64,000 bases of DNA from Candidatus Pacearchaeota archaeon. Its GTDB lineage: Bacteria > Patescibacteriota > Minisyncoccia > Minisyncoccales > Minisyncoccaceae. The stretch is from the NCBI GenBank assembly GCA_035404185.1, contig DAONGN010000001.1:548602-612601 (forward strand), read 5' to 3'. The notes beneath the pieces were generated by a model. It was given only the letters and a program-made list of their open reading frames with translations. It had not been told where the DNA came from and ran no database searches. The translations under genes were made by a program, and so were the position numbers. Each line of letters starts with the position of its first letter. Within the stretch, counting starts at the first letter, position 1. Shown here one piece after another: positions 7,498-14,861 of this stretch.

Positions 7498-7941
7498 ATG
7501 TCTGTAAAATATTTGGATATGGAATTAATGCAAAGTATGTGCCACAGACTGGCTCTAAATGTTTTTGATACGAAGAATGACCCTATCGCGTGTTTTGAAG
7601 ACCATTCAAATCTGCTTGAATCTGCCATTAACTTACCTCGACAAACCTTTGAAGGAATCGAACTGTATCCGACGTTAATAGATAAAGCGACTATACTATT
7701 TTATGGAATCAATAAAAACCACCCGTTTAGAAATGGTAATAAAAGAATCTCGGCAGCATCGTTAATAGTTTTTCTATATATCAACGACAAACAGATAAAT
7801 GCTAGCAAGCAAGAAATAGTTGACATGACTCTTTATGTGGCAAAATCTCCAAATAACGAAATGGAAAAAGTTTTGGACGATATTAAATTATGGATAACAA
7901 AACACATATCGCCATTGAAAGAAAAAACTGACAATACTTAA
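7498..7941 (+). CDS. Fic/Doc-family toxin
   Basis: The 147-aa protein carries the Fic-fold active-site loop HPFRNGNKRISAA (about residues 80-92; His catalytic, Asn/Gly-Asn-Lys-Arg phosphate binding). Doc proteins with this size phosphorylate EF-Tu, while Fic enzymes with the GN form AMPylate targets; the HPFRNGNKR loop leaves both open. It is the second gene of a short rightward operon behind a 57-aa putative antitoxin, then two DNA-binding-like genes and efp. It probably forms a toxin-antitoxin module, possibly domesticated. Confidence 0.85.
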   Translation: MSVKYLDMELMQSMCHRLALNVFDTKNDPIACFEDHSNLLESAINLPRQTFEGIELYPTLIDKATILFYGINKNHPFRNGNKRISAASLIVFLYINDKQINASKQEIVDMTLYVAKSPNNEMEKVLDDIKLWITKHISPLKEKTDNT

Positions 7942-7948
7942 GAAGTAT

Positions 7949-8251
7949 ATGACACCCTTTGAAAGACTAACCAAATCAAACACCAAAGAAAATCTTTGGA
8001 TCTATATCTTGGCTACTCTAAAAAAGCATTCCAACTATGCTTGGGATTTACATACTTCAATTGAAAAGGACTTTGGCTTTAAACCAGGAAACATAACTCC
8101 CTACCGCGTCCTCTATCGTTTAGAAGAACAAGGCTTTGTTAAAAGTGAACCAGAAGAAAGAAGAAGGGTTTACAAAATTACCGAAATGGGCGAAAAGGAA
8201 TTAAACAAAGTAAAAAACTTCTATTCTGAAGTATTAAAAAAGATAAGTTAA
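7949..8251 (+). CDS. PadR-family winged-helix protein
   Basis: The 100-residue protein shows a PadR layout: ENLWIYILATLKK, AWDLHTSIEKDFGF, recognition helix NITPYRVLYRLEEQGFVKSE, wing ERRRVYKITEMGEKELNKV. It lacks the C-terminal dimerisation extension of long PadR proteins. It starts seven bases after the Fic/Doc stop and is followed after three bases by the next gene, so it is in the toxin-efp operon. It may regulate that operon (inference). Confidence 0.8.
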   Translation: MTPFERLTKSNTKENLWIYILATLKKHSNYAWDLHTSIEKDFGFKPGNITPYRVLYRLEEQGFVKSEPEERRRVYKITEMGEKELNKVKNFYSEVLKKIS

Positions 8252-8254
8252 GAT

Positions 8255-8698
8255 ATGAAAATTAACAAAAAAACAAAAGAAGAGAAAGAGACTGACATTC
8301 AGCAAATCGTCAACCATTTTTTCTATACCAAAGGCTTCTCTCTTGACGAAATCAAAGAATCAGCTAAAAAGAAGAAGATAATCTATTCTAGATTTACTAG
8401 GCCAGGCAAAGAATTGCTTGATCTTGCCGGTTCAGTAGAAAAAGCCAAAGAAGCCATGACGACAGTTGCCAATTGGGCCAAGTCCCGTAACCTTGATTAC
8501 TCAATTGAAACCGTTTTCAAAAAATGGTTAGAATTGGGAAAATTAAAACCCAAGGAAATTGTTAAAAAACCATATTATCGAAACCAACCAATGATTTGGT
8601 CTCAAACCAAAAGAAAATGGTACGTCATTGATGACGGAGGAGAATGGCTTGAATACGCTGACAAAGAAAACAAGATAGAATGGAGAATCGAAAAATAA
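8255..8698 (+). CDS. Conserved hypothetical protein, 147 aa
   Basis: No family recognised. The protein is basic and mostly helical in appearance, with an N-terminal half containing FFYTKGFSLDEIKESAKKKK and a C-terminal half rich in aromatic residues (KKPYYRNQPMIWSQTKRKWYV, then DDGGEWLEYA). The first part could bind nucleic acid. It lies three bases after the PadR-like gene and 22 bases before efp, so it is in the same operon. Confidence 0.6.
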   Translation: MKINKKTKEEKETDIQQIVNHFFYTKGFSLDEIKESAKKKKIIYSRFTRPGKELLDLAGSVEKAKEAMTTVANWAKSRNLDYSIETVFKKWLELGKLKPKEIVKKPYYRNQPMIWSQTKRKWYVIDDGGEWLEYADKENKIEWRIEK

Positions 8699-8720
8699 TA
8701 AGTTAAAAGAAAAAAAACAA

Positions 8721-9281
8721 ATGTTATCATACGCAGAATTAAACAGAGGTGTAATTATTGTTATCAATGATCAACCTTACGAAATATTAGAAGCCTTAAG
8801 CACTTTCAAAGGAAGAGGCCATTCCTATCTTCAAATGAAATTAAAAAACCTAATAAGTGGTGCTGTCATTTCAAAAAGTGCTCAACCAAGAGATTCTTTT
8901 GAAGAAGCAGATGTTGAAGAACAAGAAGCTAAATTCATTTTTGGAAATAAAGGAAAATACACTTTTAGCGACGTTAAAGGTAAAAGATTTGAATTAACCG
9001 AAGAACAAATTGGAGATAAAGCTGGATTCCTTAAAGCTAACGAAGAAGTAAAAACAATTATCTTTAATGACAAAATCATCAATGTCATTATTCCCATCAA
9101 AGTTCAATTAAAAGTTACTGAGGTTCCACCAGGCGTTAAGGGAGACCGAGCTCAGTCAGGAACTAAATTAGTAACTCTTGAGACTGGAAGAAAAATAGAT
9201 GCCCCACTGTTTGTAAATGAAGACGATATTATAGAAATAAATACAGAAAGCTCAACTTACGTTAGAAGAGTTAATGAGTAA
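8721..9281 (+). CDS. efp: Elongation factor P
   Basis: EF-P relieves ribosome stalling at polyproline. The 186-aa protein has the three-domain layout: KOW-like N domain (LNRGVIIVINDQPYEILE), a middle OB domain, and a C-terminal OB domain (VPPGVKGDRAQSGTKLVTLETG, the EF-P signature). The tip loop reads FKGRGHSYLQ, so Arg takes the place of the lysine that EpmA modifies in E. coli. Rhamnosylated EF-Ps also use Arg; no earP or epmA is in this window. An intrinsic terminator follows. Confidence 0.95.
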   Translation: MLSYAELNRGVIIVINDQPYEILEALSTFKGRGHSYLQMKLKNLISGAVISKSAQPRDSFEEADVEEQEAKFIFGNKGKYTFSDVKGKRFELTEEQIGDKAGFLKANEEVKTIIFNDKIINVIIPIKVQLKVTEVPPGVKGDRAQSGTKLVTLETGRKIDAPLFVNEDDIIEINTESSTYVRRVNE

Positions 9282-9286
9282 AACAA

Positions 9287-9312
9287 AACCACCGAAATAA
9301 TCGGTGGTTTTT
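9287..9312 (+). terminator. Intrinsic terminator of efp
   Basis: The perfect 9-bp stem AACCACCGA/TCGGTGGTT (9287-9309) is followed by T. Confidence 0.85.
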
Positions 9313-9582
9313 CTATTTTACAAATAAGTTACAAAAACAATGCCCATCCTTTTCAATCTCTTCCTCGTGATAAATACAAGGACAAATTATTCTCTTATCT
9401 GCTTTCTTGTCCCCTGTCATTTTTCTGCAGGGACAATATATTTCTCCGAAACCTTCCTTGCGAATTAATAATCCCTTAACAATTCCTGAAACTATGGCCT
9501 TATTGGGATTAAGCTTAAATCCTTTACTTTTAGCATATTCATCGCTTTTCTTTATTAAAATTTCAATATCTTTTTCTTCCAT
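9313..9582 (-). CDS. Ferredoxin:thioredoxin reductase catalytic subunit-like protein
   Basis: The 89-residue protein has the FTR beta-chain cysteine pattern: CPCRK near residue 51, CPC near 68 and HCFC near 82. In FTR these ligate a 4Fe-4S cluster and form the redox disulfide that reduces thioredoxin. It lies one base after a thioredoxin gene in the same operon, its obvious partner. No variable FTR subunit or ferredoxin is in the window. Confidence 0.9.
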   Translation of the reverse strand: MEEKDIEILIKKSDEYAKSKGFKLNPNKAIVSGIVKGLLIRKEGFGEIYCPCRKMTGDKKADKRIICPCIYHEEEIEKDGHCFCNLFVK

Positions 9583-9583
9583 T

Positions 9584-9895
9584 TTAAATATTTAAATTTA
9601 TCCAGCTTCTAATTTCTTCTTCTTGTTTTAAGCCAATAAACTTGTCTTTAACTTCTCCATTGATAAACAAAACAACTGTTGGAATTCGATCAACCTCGAA
9701 CATGTTCCCCGTTACAGGATTTTTATCCAAATCCATTTTGTAAAAATCTACCTTACCTGTATATTCTTCTGAAAGTTTCTCAATAATTGGTCCCAACATT
9801 TTACAAGGAGGACACCATTCAGTGAAAATATCTACCAATACCGGTTTATTATTCTTAACTGCCGACTCAAAAGTATCATCTGTTAGAATATTCAT
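9584..9895 (-). CDS. trxA: Thioredoxin
   Basis: The 103-aa thioredoxin fold has the active site WCPPCKML near residues 28-35 (CPPC instead of the more common CGPC), the cis-proline region RIPTVVLFINGEV and normal length. It is transcribed just before the FTR catalytic subunit gene, which probably reduces it. No SD is present. Confidence 0.95.
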   Translation of the reverse strand: MNILTDDTFESAVKNNKPVLVDIFTEWCPPCKMLGPIIEKLSEEYTGKVDFYKMDLDKNPVTGNMFEVDRIPTVVLFINGEVKDKFIGLKQEEEIRSWINLNI

Positions 9896-9952
9896 TTTTT
9901 TCTTTATTAATTATTACAATCATATTATACATGGAAATAAAAAAAGAGACAA

Positions 9953-10420
9953 TTATAAATTTTCTCTTTTATTTTCCACTTCCACTCTTGTAGATCTCAA
10001 AGCAATCTCCATTAGATCGCCCTCAGTCAATGCTTCTCCATTAAAATAACGCTGGCTTATTTCAACAAAGCCAAATAGGTTTTGCATTATTAGTATTCTT
10101 TTGTATCTATCATAGAGAAGATGAACTTCTACATGGCAATCAGGACATCCTTTCTTTATTGACCCATTCCTACCGCCATATTCCCGAGGAATCTCGTGAT
10201 GCTCTTCGATTTCTGTTACTTCCGTGTCTTTCTCCCCATGAATAATAATGCATCTTGGACATTTGCCGTGATCTACCCCATTTCCATTTTTATGCCTTGG
10301 ATGAGGTTCTTTTCTTGAAGATCTTCTTCCATCATGATAAGTAGTCCTTTTTTTGGTAAAATTTTTTTCTAACTTTTTCGGAATAAATCCTTTTGCTAAG
10401 GATCTTTTATCACCATTCAA
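9953..10420 (-). CDS. HNH-type endonuclease-like protein
   Basis: An HNH/zinc layout is seen in the second half: CPRC, then EEHHEIPREYGG, then KGCPDCHVEVHLLYDRY. Paired CxxC motifs hold zinc and the His residues would form the beta-beta-alpha metal nuclease site. The start is taken as TTG at 10420 because CGAGGTGATTA just before it is a good ribosome site; a longer TTG start (10462) would overlap the 5' leader. The first 60 residues are basic. The promoter at 10485-10513 and a leader hairpin GGTTC/GAACC mark it as class 2. Confidence 0.65.
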   Translation of the reverse strand: MNGDKRSLAKGFIPKKLEKNFTKKRTTYHDGRRSSRKEPHPRHKNGNGVDHGKCPRCIIIHGEKDTEVTEIEEHHEIPREYGGRNGSIKKGCPDCHVEVHLLYDRYKRILIMQNLFGFVEISQRYFNGEALTEGDLMEIALRSTRVEVENKRENL

Positions 10421-10484
10421 ATAATCACCTCGATTAAATGATAAATAAATGTAAAGGTTCAACTATACCAGAAGAACCATCTAC

Positions 10485-10513
10485 ATTTTATTCTTGTTTT
10501 AAAAATCCGTCAA
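10485..10513 (-). promoter_or_regulatory. Promoter of the HNH gene
   Basis: On the minus strand TTGACG (10508-10513), 17 bases, TAAAAT (10485-10490). The -35 abuts the stop codon of xseB. Confidence 0.65.
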
Positions 10514-10514
10514 A

Positions 10515-10715
10515 CTAATCTTTTTCTATCTCTTTTTTAATCTCCTCAAATTCATTTTCAATTTCTTTGAATTGTTTCTTAGCTTCTTTGATTATTAGAG
10601 CCGCTTCTTTTACTTTTTCTAATCCTTCCTCAACATCAACTTCTTCCTGTTTTTCGAACCATTCGGCAATTAAAGATAATTTTTTAAGACTTTGGTTAAG
10701 ATTTTTTTCCTTCAT
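10515..10715 (-). CDS. xseB: Exodeoxyribonuclease VII small subunit
   Basis: The 66-residue protein is almost all helix and highly charged, with the conserved small-subunit pattern NQSLKKLSLIAEWFE followed by VEEGLEKVKEAALIIKEAKKQ. It starts inside the end of the large-subunit gene (20-base overlap), the classic xseA-xseB arrangement. The pair makes the single-strand exonuclease used in mismatch and recombinational repair. Confidence 0.85.
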   Translation of the reverse strand: MKEKNLNQSLKKLSLIAEWFEKQEEVDVEEGLEKVKEAALIIKEAKKQFKEIENEFEEIKKEIEKD

Positions 10716-11931
10716 TTTTTTGTGTTTTTTTAACTTGCGTATTTATTATTCCGTTATATACTTTTAAATCAATAATATCTTCGACTTTAACATCATTAAT
10801 GTTTTTAATTACTCCCTTTTTGCTATTCGCAATACAATATCCTAACTTTAAATTCCTTTCTGGATCATTTTGATTAATTGTCTTTTCAATATTTCCCAAT
10901 TTATCTTTCATTTTGCTAATCTCATTTTCAAGTATTTTTGGAATTACGGTTTTAATTCTAAATTCAATCATTTTAAATAAAGAAATTACTTTTTCTAACT
11001 TGTCTTTAATTTTTAAAAATAAACTATTAATTTTGTATTCTAAACTTCTTAAAGAAGAAGAAAAAGAATTAAAAATTTCTCTTTCCATTGCTTTTAATTC
11101 TAACTCTGCTTCCTGCCAAGACTGATTTAAAAGGTTAGCCGCTGCAGTCGGAGTTGAAACCATTTTATCAGCCACTAAAGATAATAATGGCACATCTTTA
11201 TCATGCCCGATAGCTGCGATTACCGGAAAAGGAAGACTAGCAATTTCCCTTATTAATATCTCATTATTAAAGGCTAAAAACGACTCCAAAGAGCCACCTC
11301 CTCGCATAATGACAAGAACATCGATATCTTGTTTCTTCATCGTCTTAACGCTATTTAGGAGGTCTCTAACCGCTTCCAACCCTTCAACTCGAGAGTCGAT
11401 AAACTTGATTTGGAAGCCAAACCTTCCTAAATTATTTAAAAAGTCAGAAATAACCGCTCCCTGCTTAGAAGTAATAATACCAACCCTTTTAACAAAAGAA
11501 GGAATTTCCTTTTTTTTATTTAAATCAAATAATCCTTCATCTTCCAATTTCTTTTTTAATTTCTCGTATTCCTTTTTCAATTCCCCTTCTCCCATCAACT
11601 GTATTGTTTTTGCCTTAAAACTTAATCTTCCTGTCGGAGGATAAACATCGGGGATTCCTTTAGCGATAATTTCTAATCCTTCTTTTAATTCTACTCCGCA
11701 TAATTTATAATCATAATTCCAAACAACACAAGATAAAACACTTTTGTCTTTTTTATCCTTCAAAGAAAAATAAACATGCCCAACTGAGCTGATTTTAACT
11801 TCCGAAACCTCTCCCACTATTCTTGCTTCAAAAGAATTAAGTATTCCGTTTAATAATTTCAAATACGCAGAAATAGAAAGAATGTTATTCTCCAAAAGTT
11901 CCTTTACTGCTGATTTACCTTTTTGTTCCAT
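10696..11931 (-). CDS. xseA: Exodeoxyribonuclease VII large subunit
   Basis: The 411-aa protein has an N-terminal OB fold (ILSISAYLKLLNGILNS...GEVSEV, HVYFSLKD) and the catalytic core with RVGIITSKQGAVISDFLN, VLVIMRGGGSLESF, FPVIAAIGHDKDVPLLSLVADKMVSTPTAAA, then a coiled-coil C-terminal part. These are the standard XseA motifs. TAGAAT lies six bases before the ATG, so the message may be leaderless. It overlaps xseB. Confidence 0.95.
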   Translation of the reverse strand: MEQKGKSAVKELLENNILSISAYLKLLNGILNSFEARIVGEVSEVKISSVGHVYFSLKDKKDKSVLSCVVWNYDYKLCGVELKEGLEIIAKGIPDVYPPTGRLSFKAKTIQLMGEGELKKEYEKLKKKLEDEGLFDLNKKKEIPSFVKRVGIITSKQGAVISDFLNNLGRFGFQIKFIDSRVEGLEAVRDLLNSVKTMKKQDIDVLVIMRGGGSLESFLAFNNEILIREIASLPFPVIAAIGHDKDVPLLSLVADKMVSTPTAAANLLNQSWQEAELELKAMEREIFNSFSSSLRSLEYKINSLFLKIKDKLEKVISLFKMIEFRIKTVIPKILENEISKMKDKLGNIEKTINQNDPERNLKLGYCIANSKKGVIKNINDVKVEDIIDLKVYNGIINTQVKKTQKNEGKKS

Positions 11932-11979
11932 ATTGCTATTCTATCAAAAAAACAAAAAATCCGCTATTTACTAAAGCTA

Positions 11980-12008
11980 TTTACATTTTTATATGAATAT
12001 GGTAATAA
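11980..12008 (+). promoter_or_regulatory. Promoter of the 12.0-12.4 kb RNA
   Basis: TTTACA (11980-11985), 17 bases, TAATAA (12003-12008), pointing right into a structured, apparently non-coding stretch. Confidence 0.5.
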
Positions 12009-12013
12009 AAAAT

Positions 12014-12397
12014 CGGCCCCTCAAGAACATATGTCTCTTTGAAGAGGCCTAGGAGAAGGTAGAGGCGCATGAACTTATGCTAAATGTAGCAATCATCCAA
12101 CTCTCTGCGATCTCTGGTTTATTTCTGTTATGTGAGACGTCCCCTCTCTCGCTTCTGATAAGAGGAACTGTAAGAGTCTCTTTCGACAGACGAATACCAG
12201 TGCCGGACAGCACGATTCCGGTTCATCGCAGCACCATGAAAAGTTGCTACACTATGGTGCGGGTTCAAATCCTGCAATAATGTAGCAAATTATCTCCTAT
12301 GATTGAGCACAAAGCTCAATCAAAACTAAATTTAATGGGATGCCAATATGTGTATCCCAGGGGGAAGCCTACCATTGTGCTTCCCTTTATTTTTTTT
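12014..12397 (+). ncRNA. Candidate structured non-coding RNA, about 380 nt
   Basis: This fills the 455-base gap between xseA and the nuclease gene. It runs from a promoter to an intrinsic terminator and is full of helices: nested GAGAC/GTCTC with CCTCT/AGAGG inside (12130s-12180), CCGGA/TCCGG (about 12203-12221), GCACCAT/ATGGTGC (12231-12260), GCGGG/CCTGC (12259-12275), GATTGAGC/GCTCAATC (12301-12321), GGGAT/ATCCC. The loop of the GCACCAT hairpin contains TTGCTACA (12244-12251), complementary to TGTAGCAA both at 12085-12092 and at 12281-12288, so a pseudoknot or two alternative folds are possible. The TTCAAAT loop recalls a tRNA T-arm, but no matching acceptor strand is present. A 67-codon reading frame here cuts through the helices and is not believed. 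Confidence 0.6.
12362..12397 (+). terminator. Intrinsic terminator of the 12.0-12.4 kb RNA
   Basis: The stem GGGAAGC/GCTTCCC (12362-12385) is followed by a long T run. It also overlaps the end of the minus-strand nuclease gene. Confidence 0.8.
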
Positions 12398-13148
12398 CGT
12401 GCTTAATTTTTGCCATTACGGCGTTCTTTCTATAGTTACAAAAATCACACTCAGAATTCATTTCTGGAATCTTATCACTCATTAAACATTTTTTAATATC
12501 CATTAGCGCTCCCTCTATCCAAGAATCATCTCCGGTATATGGAATAACTTTAATATCAAACTCTAATTTTTTATCAAAATAAGGCTTGCCCGTATCTCCA
12601 TTGCAATAAACAAAATATCCCGTCGGAGAAACATCAAATCCATTCTTTCTAAAGAGCCATTGATATATTTCCATCTGTCGCTTATATCCTCTCTGCCATT
12701 CAGCATCTAAATTAACCTCGCTGGTTTTAGATGTTGCCTTGTAATCAACAATTATTACTTCCCCCTTAGGATTAATCCAAATATCATCAATTGCTCCAGT
12801 AATTAAAAGATTGGTTGGTTCATGCAAATATTCAATTCCTTTAAAAGTATTCCTCCAAGTATCAATATCTTTATGTTTATAAGGAATCGCATCTATTCCG
12901 AATTCTTCTATAAAAGGATGAACAGTTTGTTCTTTCCTATATAAATCAAATTCTTTTTTTAGCAATGAATCAACCGCACTGTTCAACGTAAAAGGAAACC
13001 CAGGGGGTCTACCTATTCCTAATCGCCTATCTAAATAGAAACACTGTGGACACTCCATAAACAAATCTATCTTTGAACGACTAAGTTTAAATGGTGTTTT
13101 CGATTCAGGATTAAAAATATTATTCGATTTTTTGTAGTATTCTGACAT
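12387..13148 (-). CDS. PD-(D/E)XK nuclease-family protein (Cas4/RecB-like)
   Basis: The 253-residue protein has the RecB-family nuclease layout: LSRSKIDLFMECPQCFYLDRR near residue 22 (first cysteines), GAIDDIW with the catalytic Asp near 138, VDYKATSK (the D-x-K motif, near 153), QMEIYQWLF (motif after the core) and a terminal CDFCNYR. Four cysteines (CPQC and CDFC) could bind a 4Fe-4S cluster, as in AddB/Cas4. No cas genes are in the window, so a general repair role is more likely. Confidence 0.8.
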   Translation of the reverse strand: MSEYYKKSNNIFNPESKTPFKLSRSKIDLFMECPQCFYLDRRLGIGRPPGFPFTLNSAVDSLLKKEFDLYRKEQTVHPFIEEFGIDAIPYKHKDIDTWRNTFKGIEYLHEPTNLLITGAIDDIWINPKGEVIIVDYKATSKTSEVNLDAEWQRGYKRQMEIYQWLFRKNGFDVSPTGYFVYCNGDTGKPYFDKKLEFDIKVIPYTGDDSWIEGALMDIKKCLMSDKIPEMNSECDFCNYRKNAVMAKIKHEKK

Positions 13149-13155
13149 GTTTTAC

Positions 13156-13185
13156 TTGACAATTTAATTATAACTATGATAATAT
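13156..13185 (+). promoter_or_regulatory. Rightward promoter opposite the nuclease and NYN genes
   Basis: TTGACA (13156-13161), 18 bases, TAATAT (13180-13185). The only thing downstream is the bidirectional terminator at 13204-13250, so it would yield a ~60-nt RNA, which could also encode a 19-residue peptide MKKYLLMVSSLSGAFSFIL. Confidence 0.45.
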
Positions 13186-13203
13186 GGTTGTAGAATTCTT
13201 ATG

Positions 13204-13250
13204 AAAAAGTACCTCTTAATGGTTTCGTCCTTAAGCGGTGCTTTTTCTTT
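13204..13250. terminator. Bidirectional terminator
   Basis: AAAAAGTACC (13204-13213) pairs with GGTGCTTTTT (13237-13246). It works for the minus-strand NYN gene, whose stop lies in the stem, and for the short rightward transcript. Confidence 0.7.
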
Positions 13251-13737
13251 TATACTCTAATTTTTTCCTTAAATCATACATAAAAACTACCTTTTCCTTG
13301 GCTGTCTTTTTTAGTAATGTTGAACAATTATTATAATGAGGGCTCATTACCGTCCTTAAGCGATTATGATCGTATAAATACCCAACTAAAGAATAAAAAT
13401 CTCCATCACTCGTAACAACGACGGCCTTATCAAAATTATTTTCAAAACAATCAATCATAGCCTGAACAACTAAATCAGCATCAATATTCCCTTTATGTGA
13501 TCCATCTTTATTTGGAAGAACTGGCTTAAATTTTAATATAAATCCTGCCTTTTGAAGCGAGGCGTACATGTTGCTATTCTCTGGAACATATCCAATAAAT
13601 AAATATGCAACGGAAACTCCGTATTTTTCCTTTAAATAAACTCTGAATTTTTTAAAATCTAAAAGCCATCCCAGATTTTTTATACCTATATTTAAATTCT
13701 GACTATCTATAAAAGCAAAATTGTTTTCTTTATTCAT
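13231..13737 (-). CDS. NYN-domain (LabA/DUF88-like) putative RNase
   Basis: The 168-residue PIN-like NYN fold has FAFIDSQNLNIGIKNLGW (first Asp and Asn near residue 10), then KGNIDADLVVQAMID (Asp pair near 90) and VVTSDGDFYSLVGYLYD (Asp pair near 113). These acidic residues form the metal site of NYN nucleases. The likely role is RNA cleavage. The gene follows the HD-domain gene with 16 bases between. Confidence 0.85.
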   Translation of the reverse strand: MNKENNFAFIDSQNLNIGIKNLGWLLDFKKFRVYLKEKYGVSVAYLFIGYVPENSNMYASLQKAGFILKFKPVLPNKDGSHKGNIDADLVVQAMIDCFENNFDKAVVVTSDGDFYSLVGYLYDHNRLRTVMSPHYNNCSTLLKKTAKEKVVFMYDLRKKLEYKRKSTA

Positions 13738-13753
13738 TATAAATTAGTTTTAC

Positions 13754-14311
13754 TTAACTTAAAAGAACCAACATTGCCTCATATTTAGGCTTAATTATTT
13801 TCTTTGAATTCTCAAAATTGAGCTGATTCCATTTATTTTCAAGTTTTTTTCTAACTGCTTCTTTAGCTTCCATCTGATTCAAATTTTCATAGATAAAAGC
13901 GGCTTTAAATATTCCTGGAATATTATCAAAATTACTTAAAGCATCCGCATCGGCAATTATCTTTTCTTCAACACTTGTTGGATTATTTTTTTGTGAACCG
14001 CGATGATTTAAAATACAATTCTTAACCATCTCTATCTTTTCAATTGGATAATTTAATTCTTTTAATTTTTCTTCTGCAATCTTTGCTCCAGTAATATGGT
14101 GATCTTTCCTACCATAAATAACGGAACCGATATCATGCAGCCAAGCAGCAATTTCAACTACCTCTTTATCAGCTCCCAATTCTTCAGCTAGCTCAAGGGC
14201 ATATTTAACTGTAGGAACAAAATGAAAAATAAAAGGTTCGTAGCCATATTTACTATTTGATTTTAGTGACTCTTTTTCAACAAAATTTTTAATCTCTTCA
14301 ATTATGTTCAT
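13754..14311 (-). CDS. HD-domain phosphohydrolase
   Basis: The 185-aa protein has the metal-binding HD pattern: H near residue 29 (FHFVPTVKYALELAEELG), HD in AAWLHDIGSVIYG near 59, HHITGAKIAEEKL near 73, and D in ADADALSNF near 117. The family includes nucleotide and alarmone phosphohydrolases; the substrate here cannot be told. It overlaps the preceding membrane-protein gene by 14 bases. Confidence 0.85.
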   Translation of the reverse strand: MNIIEEIKNFVEKESLKSNSKYGYEPFIFHFVPTVKYALELAEELGADKEVVEIAAWLHDIGSVIYGRKDHHITGAKIAEEKLKELNYPIEKIEMVKNCILNHRGSQKNNPTSVEEKIIADADALSNFDNIPGIFKAAFIYENLNQMEAKEAVRKKLENKWNQLNFENSKKIIKPKYEAMLVLLS

Positions 14312-14642
14312 CTTTGTTAAATAAGAAAAGCACTCCTGATAATAGCAAAGGAAGCGATATCAGAACAAAAGTATCCCACCTATGATAAGTCCCATAATAA
14401 ACAGTAAAGATAATGCTCATAATGATAAAAATAATTCCTCCTGTTCTTGGCTTTTTCCATGAATAAAACAATACAATAATAAGAAAAATAGTTGGAATGT
14501 TATGCATAAAAAATCCCCCTATTTTATCCAACAATGATCCGTCCATACTAAAAACATCGAAAGACAAAAGAACAAGGAAAGAAACAAAAATAATCATTAA
14601 TATTCTTGGAAACCAAATTGTTAATATTTTTTTAATATTCAT
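14298..14642 (-). CDS. Small integral membrane protein, four helices
   Basis: The 114-residue protein has four hydrophobic segments (about residues 11-28, 48-63, 68-84 and 92-107) and a short charged tail. Function is unknown; it resembles short four-helix DUF proteins often found in CPR genomes. Its start codon overlaps the stop of the 47-aa gene upstream (ATGA) and its end overlaps the HD gene, so the three are translationally linked. Confidence 0.65.
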   Translation of the reverse strand: MNIKKILTIWFPRILMIIFVSFLVLLSFDVFSMDGSLLDKIGGFFMHNIPTIFLIIVLFYSWKKPRTGGIIFIIMSIIFTVYYGTYHRWDTFVLISLPLLLSGVLFLFNKDEHN

Positions 14643-14782
14643 ATTATTTTTTTAATTTTCTTATTATTTCTTTCTTGCCTAAGTTTCTGAGAAGGCTTGC
14701 CTTCTTTATACTTACTTACCTGTCTTTCATATGAGTTCATCTTTCCTATATTCTTCACAGGATGTCTTACAAATAATGTCAT
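14639..14782 (-). CDS. Small basic protein, 47 aa
   Basis: It begins MTLFVRHPVKNIGKM and ends RQERNNKKIKKII. It is very rich in lysine and arginine. The TGA stop overlaps the next ATG (ATGA), which suggests translational coupling with the four-helix membrane protein. No SD is seen and no family is recognised, so it remains uncertain. Confidence 0.45.
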   Translation of the reverse strand: MTLFVRHPVKNIGKMNSYERQVSKYKEGKPSQKLRQERNNKKIKKII

Positions 14783-14861
14783 GCTTTTATTATACTTCTA
14801 AAAACAAAAAGTGCCAATAACGATAAGATTTACGGAAACGTTTTATTAGAGTCTTTTAAGA

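Noticed and set aside
12077..12280. 67-codon rightward reading frame
   Set aside because: It runs through several strong helices, lacks a ribosome site and has no protein-like pattern.
12051..12300. tmRNA or tRNA
   Set aside because: GCGGG-TTCAAAT-CCTGC looks like a T-arm, but no complementary acceptor strand, anticodon arm, tag frame or CCA end is present.
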